From NCBI GenBank assembly GCA_035541475.1, contig DATKND010000093.1, positions 1-64,000 of the forward strand: a DNA stretch of 64,000 nt, read 5' to 3'. Of this stretch, positions 24,667 through 33,711 are shown piece after piece (the first letter of the stretch is position 1; each line of letters begins with the position of its first letter). Position numbers and translations under genes: made by a program. This DNA comes from DASUFZ01 sp035541475 (GTDB lineage: Bacteria > Myxococcota_A > UBA9160 > SMWR01). The notes beneath the pieces were generated by a model that was not told the origin of the DNA, did not search any database, and saw nothing but the letters and a program-made list of their open reading frames with translations.

Positions 24667-26510
24667 GGCCGCCGGTGGAGCGCGCGACCCGCTTCAACGT
24701 CACCTATCTGATGATCGCGCTCTTCGGCGTGCTGCTGCTGCACGACCTATGGGCGAGCTACCGCACCGTGGCGCACCTGCCGTACAGCGAGTTCCAGAAG
24801 CTCCTCGCCAAGGACGCGGTGGCCGAGGTCGTCGTCGAGGGCGATCAGATCAGCGGCAAGCTGAAGGAGCCGCGCGACGGCAAGACCCTCTTCGAGACGC
24901 GGCGCGTCGACCCGTCGCTCGCCGACGAGCTGTCGAAGCACGGAGTCGAGTACTCCGCGCGCGCCGAGGAGACGTGGCTGCCGACACTGCTCTCCTGGGT
25001 CGTGCCGGTGATGCTCTTCTTCGCCCTCTGGATGTTCCTCCTGCGCGGCATGGCGAACCGCATGGGCCCGGGCGGCGGACTCCTCGCGGTCGGCAAGAGC
25101 AAGGCGAAGGTCTACGTCGAGCGCGACACCAAGGTGACGTTCGCCGACGTGGCGGGTGTCGACGAGGCGAAGGACGAGCTGCGCGAGATCGTCTCGTTCC
25201 TGAAGGATCCCGCCTCGTACGGCCGGCTCGGCGCGCGCATGCCGAAGGGCATCCTATTGGTGGGCCCGCCGGGGACGGGCAAGACCTTGCTCGCGCGCGC
25301 GGTGGCCGGTGAAGCCGGCGTCCCATTCTTCTCGATCTCCGGCTCGGAGTTCGTCGAGATGTTCGTCGGCGTCGGCGCCGCGCGCGTGCGCGATCTCTTC
25401 GAGCAGGCGCGCGCGCACGCTCCCTGCATCATCTTCATCGACGAGCTCGACGCGCTCGGCCGCGCGCGCGGCGCGCTGCCGGGTTTCGGCGGCCACGACG
25501 AGAAGGAGCAGACCTTGAACCAGCTCCTCGTCGAGCTCGACGGCTTCGATCCGTCGAGCGGCATCGTGATCCTCTCGGCCACCAACCGTCCCGAGATCCT
25601 CGACCCGGCGCTACTGCGCGCGGGGCGCTTCGACCGGCACGTGCTGGTGGACCGGCCCGACAAGCTCGGGCGCGCGGCCATCCTGCGCGTGCACCTGCGC
25701 CGGGTGAAGCTCGGCCCCGACGTCCACGCCGAGAGCATCGCCGCGCTGACGCCGGGCTTCACCGGCGCCGACCTCGCGAATCTCGTCAACGAGGCCGCGC
25801 TGGTCGCCACGCGGCGCGGCGCCGCGGAGATCGCCGCGCGCGACTTCACCGAGGCGATCGAGCGCATCGTCGCGGGCCTCGAGAAGCGCAACCGGCTGCT
25901 GAATCCGCGCGAGCGCGAGATCGTCGCCCACCACGAGATGGGCCATGCGCTCTGCTCCGGCGCGCTGCCTGGCATGGATCCCGTGCACAAGATCTCGATC
26001 ATCCCGCGCGGCATCGGGGCGCTCGGCTACACGATGCAGCGTCCGACCGAGGACCGCTTCCTGATGACGCGCGGTGAGCTCGAGCGGAAGCTCGTGGTGC
26101 TGCTCGGCGGCCGCGCCGCCGAGCACCTCGTGTTCGGGCACTTCTCGACCGGCGCCGCCGACGACCTCGCCCGCGCCACCGACATCGCGCGCTCGATGGT
26201 CACCCGCTACGCGATGGTGCCCGAGCTCGGACACGTGGCGCTCGAGGAGGAGCCGACAACGATGCTGGGCATCGCTCCGCAGCCGCGGCGCGAGTACAGC
26301 GAGGAGACGGCCCGCGCGGTCGACACCGCCGTGCGAGCGCTGGTCGACGGCGCCTTCGGGCGCGCCCGGCGCATCCTGGAGCGCAACCGCGCCGTGCTCG
26401 AGCTCGGCGCCGAGCGCCTGCTGGCCGACGAGACGCTCGGCGAGGAGGCGCTGCACAACCTCTTCGAGAAGCTCGAGCCCGAGCCGCAGGACGAGGGCGC
26501 GTCCGCCTAG
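24663..26510 (+). CDS. ftsH: FtsH-family ATP-dependent zinc metalloprotease
   Basis: A 615-residue membrane AAA+ protease. Two membrane segments (about 12-27 and 106-127) flank a periplasmic stretch. Walker A GPPGTGKT is at 201-208, Walker B IIFIDELDA at 256-264, and the second region of homology is ATNRPEILDPALLRAGRFDR. The protease motif is HEMGH (424-428) instead of the usual HEAGH; the catalytic residues are intact. STGAADDLARAT supplies the third zinc ligand. FtsH degrades misassembled membrane proteins and some cytoplasmic regulators. It may be a second, paralogous FtsH, because it is coupled to a radical SAM gene rather than to tilS-hpt or folP. Confidence 0.92.
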   Translation: MRPPVERATRFNVTYLMIALFGVLLLHDLWASYRTVAHLPYSEFQKLLAKDAVAEVVVEGDQISGKLKEPRDGKTLFETRRVDPSLADELSKHGVEYSARAEETWLPTLLSWVVPVMLFFALWMFLLRGMANRMGPGGGLLAVGKSKAKVYVERDTKVTFADVAGVDEAKDELREIVSFLKDPASYGRLGARMPKGILLVGPPGTGKTLLARAVAGEAGVPFFSISGSEFVEMFVGVGAARVRDLFEQARAHAPCIIFIDELDALGRARGALPGFGGHDEKEQTLNQLLVELDGFDPSSGIVILSATNRPEILDPALLRAGRFDRHVLVDRPDKLGRAAILRVHLRRVKLGPDVHAESIAALTPGFTGADLANLVNEAALVATRRGAAEIAARDFTEAIERIVAGLEKRNRLLNPREREIVAHHEMGHALCSGALPGMDPVHKISIIPRGIGALGYTMQRPTEDRFLMTRGELERKLVVLLGGRAAEHLVFGHFSTGAADDLARATDIARSMVTRYAMVPELGHVALEEEPTTMLGIAPQPRREYSEETARAVDTAVRALVDGAFGRARRILERNRAVLELGAERLLADETLGEEALHNLFEKLEPEPQDEGASA

Positions 26511-26559
26511 CGCCGGTGTCGCGGCGGCGCCGGCCGGTATGATGCGTGAGGAGGATCGG

Positions 26560-27972
26560 ATGGGCGCGGCGCGGGACACCCGCAGCGAGCGAGACGCGCT
26601 CGGCAAGGTCGAGGTGCCGGCCGACCGCTACTGGGGCGCGCAGACGCAGCGCGCGCTGCTCCACTTCGAGATCGGCTCGCAGCGCTGGCCGCGCCCCTTC
26701 CTGCGCGCGCTCGGCCTCGTGAAGCTGGCGGCTGCGCGTGTGAACGCGGAGCTCGGCCTGCTGCCGCGCGACAAGGCCGAGTGGATCGCGCGGGCGGCGC
26801 AGGAGGTCGCCGACGGCTCGCTCGACGAGCACTTCCCGCTGGTCGTCTGGCAGAGCGGCAGCGGCACGCAGACGAACATGAACGCGAACGAGGTGATCGC
26901 GAACCGCGCCGCGCGCCTCGCGAGCGGCGCGCCCGGCTCGAAGCACGCCATCCACCCGAACGACGACGTGAATCGGTGTCAGTCGTCGAACGACGTGATC
27001 CCGACCGCGATCCACGTCGCCGCGGCCGAGGAGGTGACCGGGAAGCTGCTGCCCGCGGTGGCCGAGCTGCGGGCGGTGCTCGAGCAGAAGTCCGCTGCGT
27101 GGGCCGACCTCGTGAAGCTCGGGCGCACGCACCTCCAGGACGCCACGCCCCTCACGCTCGGCCAGGAGCTCTCGGGCCACGCGGCGCAGCTCGCGCTCGG
27201 CGAGCGCGCGCTCGCCTTCGCTCGCGACGGCGTGCTGCGGCTCGCGCAGGGCGGCACCGCCGTCGGCACCGGCATCAATGCGCACCCGGAGTTCGGCGAG
27301 CGCATGGCGGCGGAGCTCTCGCGCCTCACGGGCCTCGCCTTCGTGGGCGCGCTCAACAAGTTCGCCGCGCTCGCGGCGGACGACGCGCTCGTCGCGCTCC
27401 ACGCGGCCTTGCGCCAGCTCGCCTGCGCGCTGATGAAGCAGGCCGACGACGTGCGCTGGCTCGCGTCGGGTCCGCGCGGCGGCATCGGCGAGCTGCGCAT
27501 CCCCGAGAACGAGCCCGGCTCCTCGATCATGCCGGGCAAGGTGAATCCGACGCAGTGCGAGGCGCTGCGGCTCGTGTGCATGCAGGTGATCGCCAACGAC
27601 GTGGCCGTCGGGCTCGGCAGCGCGAGCGGAAACCTCGAGCTCGCGATGGCGCGGCCGCTGCTCGCGCGCAACGTGCTCGAGTCGACACAACTCCTCGCCG
27701 ACGCGTGCCGGAGCTACCGGCGCCACTGCATCGAAGGTCTCGAGCCGGACCGCGAGCGCACGCGCGAGCACCTCGAGCGCAGCCTGATGCTCGTCACCGC
27801 GCTGGCGCCGCGCATCGGCTACGAGGCGGCCGCGCAGATCGCGCAGCGCGCGCACCGCGAGGGCACGACATTGCGCGAGGCCGCGCTCGCGTCCGGACGC
27901 GTGACGCCCGAGGAGTTCGATACGATCGTCGACCCGAAGCGCATGACGAAACCCGGAGCGGGCGGTGGCTGA
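26560..27972 (+). CDS. fumC: Class II fumarate hydratase
   Basis: A 470-residue homotetrameric, iron-independent fumarase of the TCA cycle, converting fumarate to malate. The start is decided by a strong GAGGAGG site five bases before the ATG at 26560. An ATG seven codons earlier lacks such a site. Family marks are YWGAQTQRAL, SGSGTQTNMNANEV, GRTHLQDATPLTLGQE and the signature GSSIMPGKVNP. The length is standard. cbpA begins eight bases before the fumC stop. Confidence 0.95.
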   Translation: MGAARDTRSERDALGKVEVPADRYWGAQTQRALLHFEIGSQRWPRPFLRALGLVKLAAARVNAELGLLPRDKAEWIARAAQEVADGSLDEHFPLVVWQSGSGTQTNMNANEVIANRAARLASGAPGSKHAIHPNDDVNRCQSSNDVIPTAIHVAAAEEVTGKLLPAVAELRAVLEQKSAAWADLVKLGRTHLQDATPLTLGQELSGHAAQLALGERALAFARDGVLRLAQGGTAVGTGINAHPEFGERMAAELSRLTGLAFVGALNKFAALAADDALVALHAALRQLACALMKQADDVRWLASGPRGGIGELRIPENEPGSSIMPGKVNPTQCEALRLVCMQVIANDVAVGLGSASGNLELAMARPLLARNVLESTQLLADACRSYRRHCIEGLEPDRERTREHLERSLMLVTALAPRIGYEAAAQIAQRAHREGTTLREAALASGRVTPEEFDTIVDPKRMTKPGAGGG

Positions 27973-28948
27973 GCGCGCGCGCGACCTCTACCAGATCCTC
28001 GGCGTCGCTCGCGACGTCGACGCCGACGCGCTGCGCACCGCCTATCGCAAGCTCGCGCGCCAGTACCACCCGGACGTGAATCCCGGCGACAAGACCGCCG
28101 AAGACCGCTTCAAGGAGATCTCGCGCGCCTACGACGTGCTCTCGGATCCCGAGAAGCGGCGCAACTACGACGAATTCGGCGAGGTGTCGCTCGAAGGCGG
28201 CTTCGACGCGAAGCGCGCGCGCGAGGCGAAGGAGCGCTTCGAGGCGCGTTTCGGACGCGGCGGCGAGCCCGGCGATTTCACGCCTCCGGGCGCCGAGAGC
28301 TTCCACTTCGACGACCTCGACGATCTCTTCGGCCGCTTCACCGGCGGCCGCGGCGGCCGGGGCGAGGCGTCGTTCCGAATGCGTGGCCCCGACGTCGAGG
28401 GGAGCCTCGAACTCGACTTCATCGACGCGCTGCGCGGGGGCCCGCACACGCTGACGCTCTCGCGCGAAGGTCCGGACGGCGAGATGAAGAGCGAGACGAT
28501 CACCGTGCGGATCCCGGCCGGCGCGCGCGAAGGCGGCCGCATCCGCATTCCGGGGCGGGGCGCTCCCGGATTCGGCGGCGGGCCGCCCGGCGACCTGTGG
28601 GTCCGCCTGCGCGTGCGGCCGCATCCGGTCTTCACGCGCGAGGGCGACGACCTCCACATGCGCGTGCCGATCAGCGTCCGCGAGGCCCTGCTCGGCGCGA
28701 AGATCGAGGTCCCCCTTCCGGAGGGACGCGCGACGGTGTCGGTCCCGGCCGGAAGCGACAGCGGTCGCAAGCTGCGCCTGCGCGGCAAGGGAGCCCGCGA
28801 TCCGGAGACGCGCCAGGCGGGGGATCTCTACGTCACCGTCGAGATCCGGGTGCCGCGCGGGCTCGACGACGCAACCCGCGGCCGGCTCGACGAGCTGCTC
28901 GCCCCGCACGACGACGGCGAGGCGCTGCGCAAGGGGCTCTTCCGATGA
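27965..28948 (+). CDS. cbpA: CbpA-type DnaJ co-chaperone
   Basis: A 327-residue J-domain protein with a GTG start. Residues 6-72 are the J domain with HPD in YHPDVNPG. A Gly/Phe-rich linker follows (about 85-135). The two C-terminal beta-barrel domains (150-315) bind substrate. The cysteine-rich zinc-finger region of DnaJ is absent, which defines the CbpA type. It stimulates DnaK ATPase and acts with CbpM, encoded by the next gene through an ATGA overlap. Confidence 0.92.
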   Translation: MAERARDLYQILGVARDVDADALRTAYRKLARQYHPDVNPGDKTAEDRFKEISRAYDVLSDPEKRRNYDEFGEVSLEGGFDAKRAREAKERFEARFGRGGEPGDFTPPGAESFHFDDLDDLFGRFTGGRGGRGEASFRMRGPDVEGSLELDFIDALRGGPHTLTLSREGPDGEMKSETITVRIPAGAREGGRIRIPGRGAPGFGGGPPGDLWVRLRVRPHPVFTREGDDLHMRVPISVREALLGAKIEVPLPEGRATVSVPAGSDSGRKLRLRGKGARDPETRQAGDLYVTVEIRVPRGLDDATRGRLDELLAPHDDGEALRKGLFR

Positions 28949-29214
28949 CGCGCATCCGGATCGAGGAACTGCTCGTGCAGCTCGAGTTCGACCGGCGCCT
29001 GCTCGACGAGCTGCGCGCCGCGGGACTGTTCGAGAGCGACGAGCTGCACTTCGAGGAGGCCGACGAGCTGCGCGTGGCCGCGGAGCTGATGCGGTCGCTC
29101 GGCGTGAACGCGCCCGGCGTCCAGGTGGCGCTCCAGCTGCGTCGGCGCCTGATCGCGCTCGAGCAGCGCACGGCCAACGTGCTGCGCGAGCTGCTCGAGG
29201 AGCGGAAGCGCTAG
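28945..29214 (+). CDS. cbpM: CbpM-type chaperone modulator
   Basis: An 89-residue helical protein (IRIEELLVQLEFDRRLLDELRAAGLF, then LRVAAELMRSLGVNAPGVQVALQLRRRLIALE) with the MerR-like pattern of CbpM. CbpM binds the J domain of CbpA and restrains it. The ATGA overlap with cbpA supports the pairing. The gene ends shortly before a 17-bp inverted repeat that could terminate the fumC-cbpA-cbpM transcript. Confidence 0.88.
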   Translation: MTRIRIEELLVQLEFDRRLLDELRAAGLFESDELHFEEADELRVAAELMRSLGVNAPGVQVALQLRRRLIALEQRTANVLRELLEERKR

Positions 29215-29246
29215 CAGTCTGCAGACACTTGCGCGGGTCGCCGAGA

Positions 29247-29304
29247 GGCGAGGCAGAGGTCCCTGCGGCGGCCATCTGTTCCTCCTCGGGACCTCTGCCT
29301 CGCC
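29247..29304. terminator. 17-bp perfect inverted repeat between cbpM and the flavoprotein gene
   Basis: Arms 29247-29263 (GGCGAGGCAGAGGTCCC) and 29288-29304 are perfectly complementary, with a 24-base loop. No T tract follows. The repeat begins 33 bases after the cbpM stop and ends 30 bases before the next start, so it could end the upstream transcript, act as an attenuator, or be an operator for the next gene. Confidence 0.55.
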
Positions 29305-29333
29305 CCCGATTGCGCTTTGCGAAGGCGCGTATC

Positions 29334-30497
29334 ATGGGCGCGGTGACGGCCACGCCCGACCTCTCCGGCGAGATCCTCGTCCTGCGCGCGCGCGAGCTCC
29401 AGCCGCTCGTGCGGAGCTTCGCGGATCGCGCGGAGGCGCTGCGCACCGTGCCCGATCCCGTCGTGCAGGCGCTGCGCGAGTCGGGGCTCTTCCGGGTCGC
29501 CGTCGCGAGCGAGGTCGGCGGCGCGGAGGCGACGCCGCGCGAGCAGATCCTCGCGATCGAGGCGATCTCCGAGGCCGACGGCGCCACGGGCTGGGCGCTC
29601 ATGATCGGCGTCGAGAACCTCGGCTTCGCGAGCGCGATCCTCTTGCCCGACGTCGCGGAGGAGGTGATCGCGAAACACCCCGAGGTGATCTTCTGCGGCG
29701 CGCTCAATCCGCAGGGACGCGCGACGCGCGTCGACGGCGGCGTGCGCGTCAGCGGCCGCTGGCCGTTCGCGAGCGGCTGCCTGCACAGCGACTGGTTCTG
29801 GGGGCAGTGCGTCGTCGAGGAAGCCGGCACGCGGCAGATGCTCGAGGTGCTGGTGCCGCGTCGCGACTTTCGCGTGCTCGACACCTGGCACGTCGCGGGG
29901 CTGCGCGGCTCGGGGAGCCACGACGTCGAGGTCGAGGACGTCTTCGTCGCGGATCGCTTCACGACCCGCGTCGGCTCCGGCCGCGTGCGCGCGCGCGGCG
30001 CGCTCTTTCGCCTGCCTCCGCTCTCGCGCCTTGCCTACAACAAGGTCGGCGTCGCCACGGGAATCGCGCGCGCGGCGATCGATGCGTTCGTGGAGCTCGC
30101 GTCCGAGCGGGTCCCCCGCGCGATGAGCGCGCCGCTGCGCGAGCGGCGCTATGCGCAGGAGTGTGTCGCGGAGGCCGAGTTCAGCTTGCGCGCGGCGCGC
30201 GCCTTCGCGTTCGAATCGGTCGAGGAGCTGTGGCAGGAGACGCTCTCGGGACGCACGCCGAGCCCGAGGCAGCGCGCGCTCGTGCAGCTCGCGTGCGTGA
30301 AGGCGGTGATGGCGTCCGCGCGTGCGGTCGAGATCGTCCACTCCGCGGCGGGAACGAGCGCGAACTCGCCGTCGAGTCCGCTCGAGCGGCGCATGCGCGA
30401 CGTGCACGTCGTGGGGCAGCACATCGTGGTCTCGCCTTCGCTGATCGAGCCCGCGTCGCGCGTGCTGCTCGGCCTGCCACCCAACGGGATCCTCTGA
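29334..30497 (+). CDS. Acyl-CoA-dehydrogenase-fold flavin-dependent monooxygenase (HsaA/DszC-like)
   Basis: A 387-residue protein with the acyl-CoA dehydrogenase fold: N-terminal helical domain (VLRARELQPLVRSFADRAEAL), middle beta domain (SGRWPFASGCLHSDWFWG, then DTWHVAGLRGSGSHDVEVEDVFV) and a C-terminal helical bundle ending in the HpaB-like ANSPSSPLERRMRDVHVVGQHIVVS. The GRWPFASG and TWHVAGLRGSGS segments and the C-terminal end are typical of two-component hydroxylases such as HsaA and DszC rather than true dehydrogenases. These use reduced flavin from a separate reductase to hydroxylate aromatic or heterocyclic compounds. No reductase gene is adjacent. Confidence 0.8.
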   Translation: MGAVTATPDLSGEILVLRARELQPLVRSFADRAEALRTVPDPVVQALRESGLFRVAVASEVGGAEATPREQILAIEAISEADGATGWALMIGVENLGFASAILLPDVAEEVIAKHPEVIFCGALNPQGRATRVDGGVRVSGRWPFASGCLHSDWFWGQCVVEEAGTRQMLEVLVPRRDFRVLDTWHVAGLRGSGSHDVEVEDVFVADRFTTRVGSGRVRARGALFRLPPLSRLAYNKVGVATGIARAAIDAFVELASERVPRAMSAPLRERRYAQECVAEAEFSLRAARAFAFESVEELWQETLSGRTPSPRQRALVQLACVKAVMASARAVEIVHSAAGTSANSPSSPLERRMRDVHVVGQHIVVSPSLIEPASRVLLGLPPNGIL

Positions 30498-30503
30498 GGA
30501 CGT

Positions 30504-31235
30504 ATGAAGCGGACCGCAGCGACGCTGATCCTGTGTCTCGCTGCGCTCTCCCTCTCCGCGTGCGCGGCGTCCGCGCCCGCTCCACTCACTCGCGACGCGC
30601 AGGCGCTCTCCGACGCGGAGATCGCGCGGCGCACCGACTTCATCGAGCAACGGCTCGACTCGAGGAAGACCCCCGCGGAGATCTGGCACTGGAGCTGGCT
30701 CGCGGTCAACGGAGGCGCCGGCGTGGCGCTCAACACAGCGCTGGCCGCGACCGACGACTCGACGCCCGCGCGCTCCGCGGCGATCGTGCAGGCCGTCTAC
30801 GGCGCGATCGGCGTGGCGACCCAGTACGCCGACCCGATGAAGGCTCGCTACGGCGCGGATCCTCTGCGCGAGCTGCCAGACGAGACGCGCGAGCAGCGGG
30901 CCCTGAAGCTCCAGCGCGCGGAAGTGATCTTGCAGGAGAACGCGGCCCGAAATGCGCAGCGCACCTCCTGGGTGATGCACATCGGCAACGTCGTCGCCTC
31001 GACCGCCGCCGGCCTCATCGTCTACGCCTTCGGCGGAAAGACGGACGCCGTGATCACGGGCGCGAGCACCCTCGCGGGTGGCGAGCTCTTTCTCTGGACG
31101 ACGCCCTCCGGCCCCGTGCACGACCTCGAGGACTACCGCGCGCTGGTCGGGCCACCTGGCGGGAGCCCCGCTCCGCCGATCTCACGCGGTGTCGGAGCGC
31201 CCGTGGCGCGAGCCGGCTTGTCTCTGCGCTTCTAG
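30504..31235 (+). CDS. Lipoprotein of unknown function
   Basis: A 243-residue protein with a clear lipoprotein signal: MKRTAATLILCLAALSLSAC, lipobox LSAC. After the cysteine come a charged, helical segment and two hydrophobic stretches (WLAVNGGAGVALNTALAAT and GNVVASTAAGLIVYAFGGKTDAVITGASTLAGGELFLW) that could be membrane-associated hairpins. This layout recalls proteobacterial lipoproteins with a glycine-zipper region. It lies six bases after the flavoprotein gene. Its stop shares the tetranucleotide CTAG with the stop of the convergent glycosyltransferase gene. Confidence 0.62.
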   Translation: MKRTAATLILCLAALSLSACAASAPAPLTRDAQALSDAEIARRTDFIEQRLDSRKTPAEIWHWSWLAVNGGAGVALNTALAATDDSTPARSAAIVQAVYGAIGVATQYADPMKARYGADPLRELPDETREQRALKLQRAEVILQENAARNAQRTSWVMHIGNVVASTAAGLIVYAFGGKTDAVITGASTLAGGELFLWTTPSGPVHDLEDYRALVGPPGGSPAPPISRGVGAPVARAGLSLRF

Positions 31236-32197
31236 CACAGGCCGAGCCGCGGCGTCTCGCGGTGAGCCCACCAGTCGTTCACGGCGCGCTCCAGCGATCG
31301 CAGCGCGCGTTCGGCCGCGACTCGCAGCCGCGTCGAGGGAAGCCAGCGCAGCAGGCAGCCCTCCATCAGGAGCTCGCGTCGGCGCCAGCCGAGGATGCGG
31401 TCCTGGTGCTCGAAGTACTCGTCGTGGACGAGCCCCCACTTCGCGCGCAGGTGCTCGAAGCTCGCGCGATCCCACGCGTCGCTCCAGCGCAGCGCGAAAT
31501 AGCGAACGTCCGGAAGTCGGAGCGGGTCGGGTGGCAGGTACGTAATGCGGGAGCGCGGCTCGAGCCAGATCGAGCCGCCGGCCGCCGAGATCGACATGCA
31601 GAAGTCGAGGTTCTCTCGCGTGCTGAGCAGGCGCTCGTCGAGGCCACCGAGCCGGAGGAGATCGGCGGCGCGGACGAGCACGCCGTGGAACTCGGCGCAT
31701 CCCGTGCGGCGCCGGGTCGGCGGCTCGTCCTTCAGGATGCGGTCGACGAGGTGTCGCTCTCCGGAGTCGCCTCGCGTCTCGACGCGCGCCTCGCCCCCCG
31801 TGAAATGGATGCGCGTGTGGAGCGGGCGCCCTTCGTAGATGAGCGGGCCGACCACGCTGGCGCCCGTCTCCTCCGCGCAGGCGACGAGTGGCGGCAGCCA
31901 CCCCGGCGTCACCACGACGTCGTTGTCGAGGAAGACGACGTAGCGGGTGCGCACCTCGGCGAGGCCGAGATTGCGCGCCTGATTGGGAGTCAGCGGGTGC
32001 GACGTCGCGATGCGGCGAAAGCCCGCGCGCGCCTGCGCTTCTCGCAGATATTCTGACGTCGCTCGCGGCGAGCCGGCGTCCACGACCGCGAGCTCGTAGG
32101 GACGGTCCGTGTGCGCGAGCACGCTCTCGAGCGACTCCTGCATGTCGCCGAAGTGATCGCGCGGCACGACCACGATCGTGGCCAGCGCGTCGCTCAT
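31232..32197 (-). CDS. Family 2 glycosyltransferase
   Basis: A 321-residue GT-A-fold transferase. It begins with ATIVVVPRDHFGDMQESLESVLAHTDRPYELAVVDAGS, has the nucleotide-sugar/metal motif FLDNDVVVTPGWL (a DxD variant), and later GCAEFHGVLVRAADLLRLGGLDERL, typical of GT2 proteins. It lacks membrane segments, so it is cytoplasmic or peripheral and probably builds a polysaccharide or glycolipid. The ATG overlaps the MFS stop as ATGA. Confidence 0.82.
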   Translation of the reverse strand: MSDALATIVVVPRDHFGDMQESLESVLAHTDRPYELAVVDAGSPRATSEYLREAQARAGFRRIATSHPLTPNQARNLGLAEVRTRYVVFLDNDVVVTPGWLPPLVACAEETGASVVGPLIYEGRPLHTRIHFTGGEARVETRGDSGERHLVDRILKDEPPTRRRTGCAEFHGVLVRAADLLRLGGLDERLLSTRENLDFCMSISAAGGSIWLEPRSRITYLPPDPLRLPDVRYFALRWSDAWDRASFEHLRAKWGLVHDEYFEHQDRILGWRRRELLMEGCLLRWLPSTRLRVAAERALRSLERAVNDWWAHRETPRLGLC

Positions 32198-33498
32198 CTT
32201 GCGGTCGCTCGTTCGCGCTGCGCGAGCTCGGAGCCCGCGGGCGTCGTCGCGCGGAGCGGCACCGGCTTCGGTGTCGCGCGCGTCGCGCCGGACCGGCCGA
32301 GGAGCGGCAGGATCGCCAGGCGAGCGAGCGCCGAGGCGACGAAGAGCCACGGGTAGGCGCTCTCGCCCGCGCCGAGGCCGCGCAGCAGCGCGCCGCCGAG
32401 CAGCGAGCCCGCCGCGACGGCCGCGGCGTTGGCCAGGTTGAAATAGGAGAGCACGCTCGCGCGGTCGCGCTCCTCGATGCCCTCGAAGAACGAGAGCAGC
32501 GACGCGTATTCGACCGCCGCCCACGCGCAGCCCGACACGAGCTGGAGCGCGAGCAGGTACCCGAAATGGTGCGACACGAGCCAGAGCGTCGGGAGCGGCA
32601 CGATGCCGATCGCACCCGCGATCAGGATGAAGCGGCTGCCGCGGTGCTGCGCCAGCCGGCCGAGCGCGGGAAGGATCGCGATGCGGGCGAGGAACGAGGC
32701 CGCGATCAGCGCCGTGAAGCGCTCGTAACCGAGTCCGAGCGGCCCGAGCATGTAGGGGGTGAAATAGGGCGCCGCGATCTGGGCGGCGAGCTGCATGCAG
32801 AGGAGATACACCAGAACGCGTACGCCGCCCGTCCCGCGCAGACTCGCGGGCAGCGAGCGCAGCGGCAGCGCGCGGTGGGCCTCGGCCGCGCGCGGATCCT
32901 CGCTCTGGCGCGCGAGGCAGCGCGCGGACAGCACGCGCGCGCAGGCCGCCAGCACGAACATCGACGCGAACGCGCCGAGCTCGTGTCCGCGGTTTCGCGC
33001 GAGCTCGAGCAGCGCGCCGCTCGCGAGCAGCGAGCACAGCAGCGCCGCCTGCGCGCTGCGCGATCGGCGCGCGAAGAAGCGCACGCGCAGCTTCGCCGGC
33101 ACGAGCGTCGTGACCCACGCGTTCCACGCCGGGCTCGTCGCCATGCCGAAGCCCCAGTAGGCGCTCGCGACCGCGAGCAGCCACGCGAGCGGACCCCACG
33201 CCGCCAGCGCGCTCGCCGCGAACGGCAGGAAGCAGAGCCCCTGGAGACACGCACATGCGACGACCCAGCGCCGATACGAGCGGAGCCGGCGCACGGCGAC
33301 GGGCGTGACGAGCTGGAAGCACGCACCCGCGAGCAGCGGCAAGGTCGCCACGAGTCCGGCGGCTGCCGCCCCCTGACCGAGCGCGAGCGCGAAGGCCGGG
33401 ATGTACGCCTCGCCGAGCCCGACCATCACGCTGAAGAACACGCCGTCCGCCGTCATCTGGCGGAGATCGCTGCGAAGGGTTTCGGCGCGGGACGTCAT
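32194..33498 (-). CDS. Major facilitator superfamily transporter
   Basis: A 434-residue membrane protein with about twelve hydrophobic segments in two halves and the basic loop between helices 2 and 3 (PVAVRRLRSYRRW). Its closest resemblance is to MFS members without a known substrate. It precedes a GT2 gene with a four-base overlap, so the pair may handle a sugar or glycolipid. The start at 33498 leaves room for the upstream regulatory region; a GTG/ATG further upstream is possible but would extend toward the suf promoter. Confidence 0.75.
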   Translation of the reverse strand: MTSRAETLRSDLRQMTADGVFFSVMVGLGEAYIPAFALALGQGAAAAGLVATLPLLAGACFQLVTPVAVRRLRSYRRWVVACACLQGLCFLPFAASALAAWGPLAWLLAVASAYWGFGMATSPAWNAWVTTLVPAKLRVRFFARRSRSAQAALLCSLLASGALLELARNRGHELGAFASMFVLAACARVLSARCLARQSEDPRAAEAHRALPLRSLPASLRGTGGVRVLVYLLCMQLAAQIAAPYFTPYMLGPLGLGYERFTALIAASFLARIAILPALGRLAQHRGSRFILIAGAIGIVPLPTLWLVSHHFGYLLALQLVSGCAWAAVEYASLLSFFEGIEERDRASVLSYFNLANAAAVAAGSLLGGALLRGLGAGESAYPWLFVASALARLAILPLLGRSGATRATPKPVPLRATTPAGSELAQRERATAR

Positions 33499-33618
33499 GC
33501 GAGCGGCGGGTCCGACGAGCCAACGCGGAGGCCTGCGGCTCCGGAATCGGAGCAGGCGCGGGCCCGGCGCGCAACTCATCGTCCGCGCGAGCGAAACGCT
33601 TCAGGTCCCGACGATCGA

Positions 33619-33633
33619 GGACCGATTCGGTCC
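33619..33633. promoter_or_regulatory. Inverted repeat upstream of the suf promoter
   Basis: GGACCGA and TCGGTCC flank one central base, ending five bases before the -35 element. It is likely an operator for the Rrf2 regulator encoded downstream or for another suf regulator. Confidence 0.55.
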
Positions 33634-33637
33634 GAGT

Positions 33638-33666
33638 TTTACAGGACTGGATTGGTCCGATATCCT
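33638..33666 (+). promoter_or_regulatory. Sigma-70-type promoter of the suf operon
   Basis: TTTACA at 33638-33643 (five of six consensus bases), a 17-base spacer, then TATCCT at 33661-33666. The transcript would start near 33673, about 40 bp before the Rrf2 gene. The spacer itself has a GGAC-N7-GTCC imperfect repeat (33644-33658), so a regulator bound there would block RNA polymerase. Confidence 0.65.
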
Positions 33667-33683
33667 GCGGTCTGTTGTTCCCA

Positions 33684-33701
33684 GGTCCCGACTTCGGGAC
33701 C
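33684..33701. promoter_or_regulatory. Inverted repeat in the leader of the suf transcript
   Basis: GGTCCCGA and TCGGGACC flank two bases, between the predicted transcription start and the ribosome-binding site of the Rrf2 gene. It shares GGTCC/GGACC half-sites with the other two repeats in this region. It could be an operator or, as RNA, a hairpin next to the ribosome-binding site. Confidence 0.55.
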
Positions 33702-33711
33702 GGAGCCCGGG

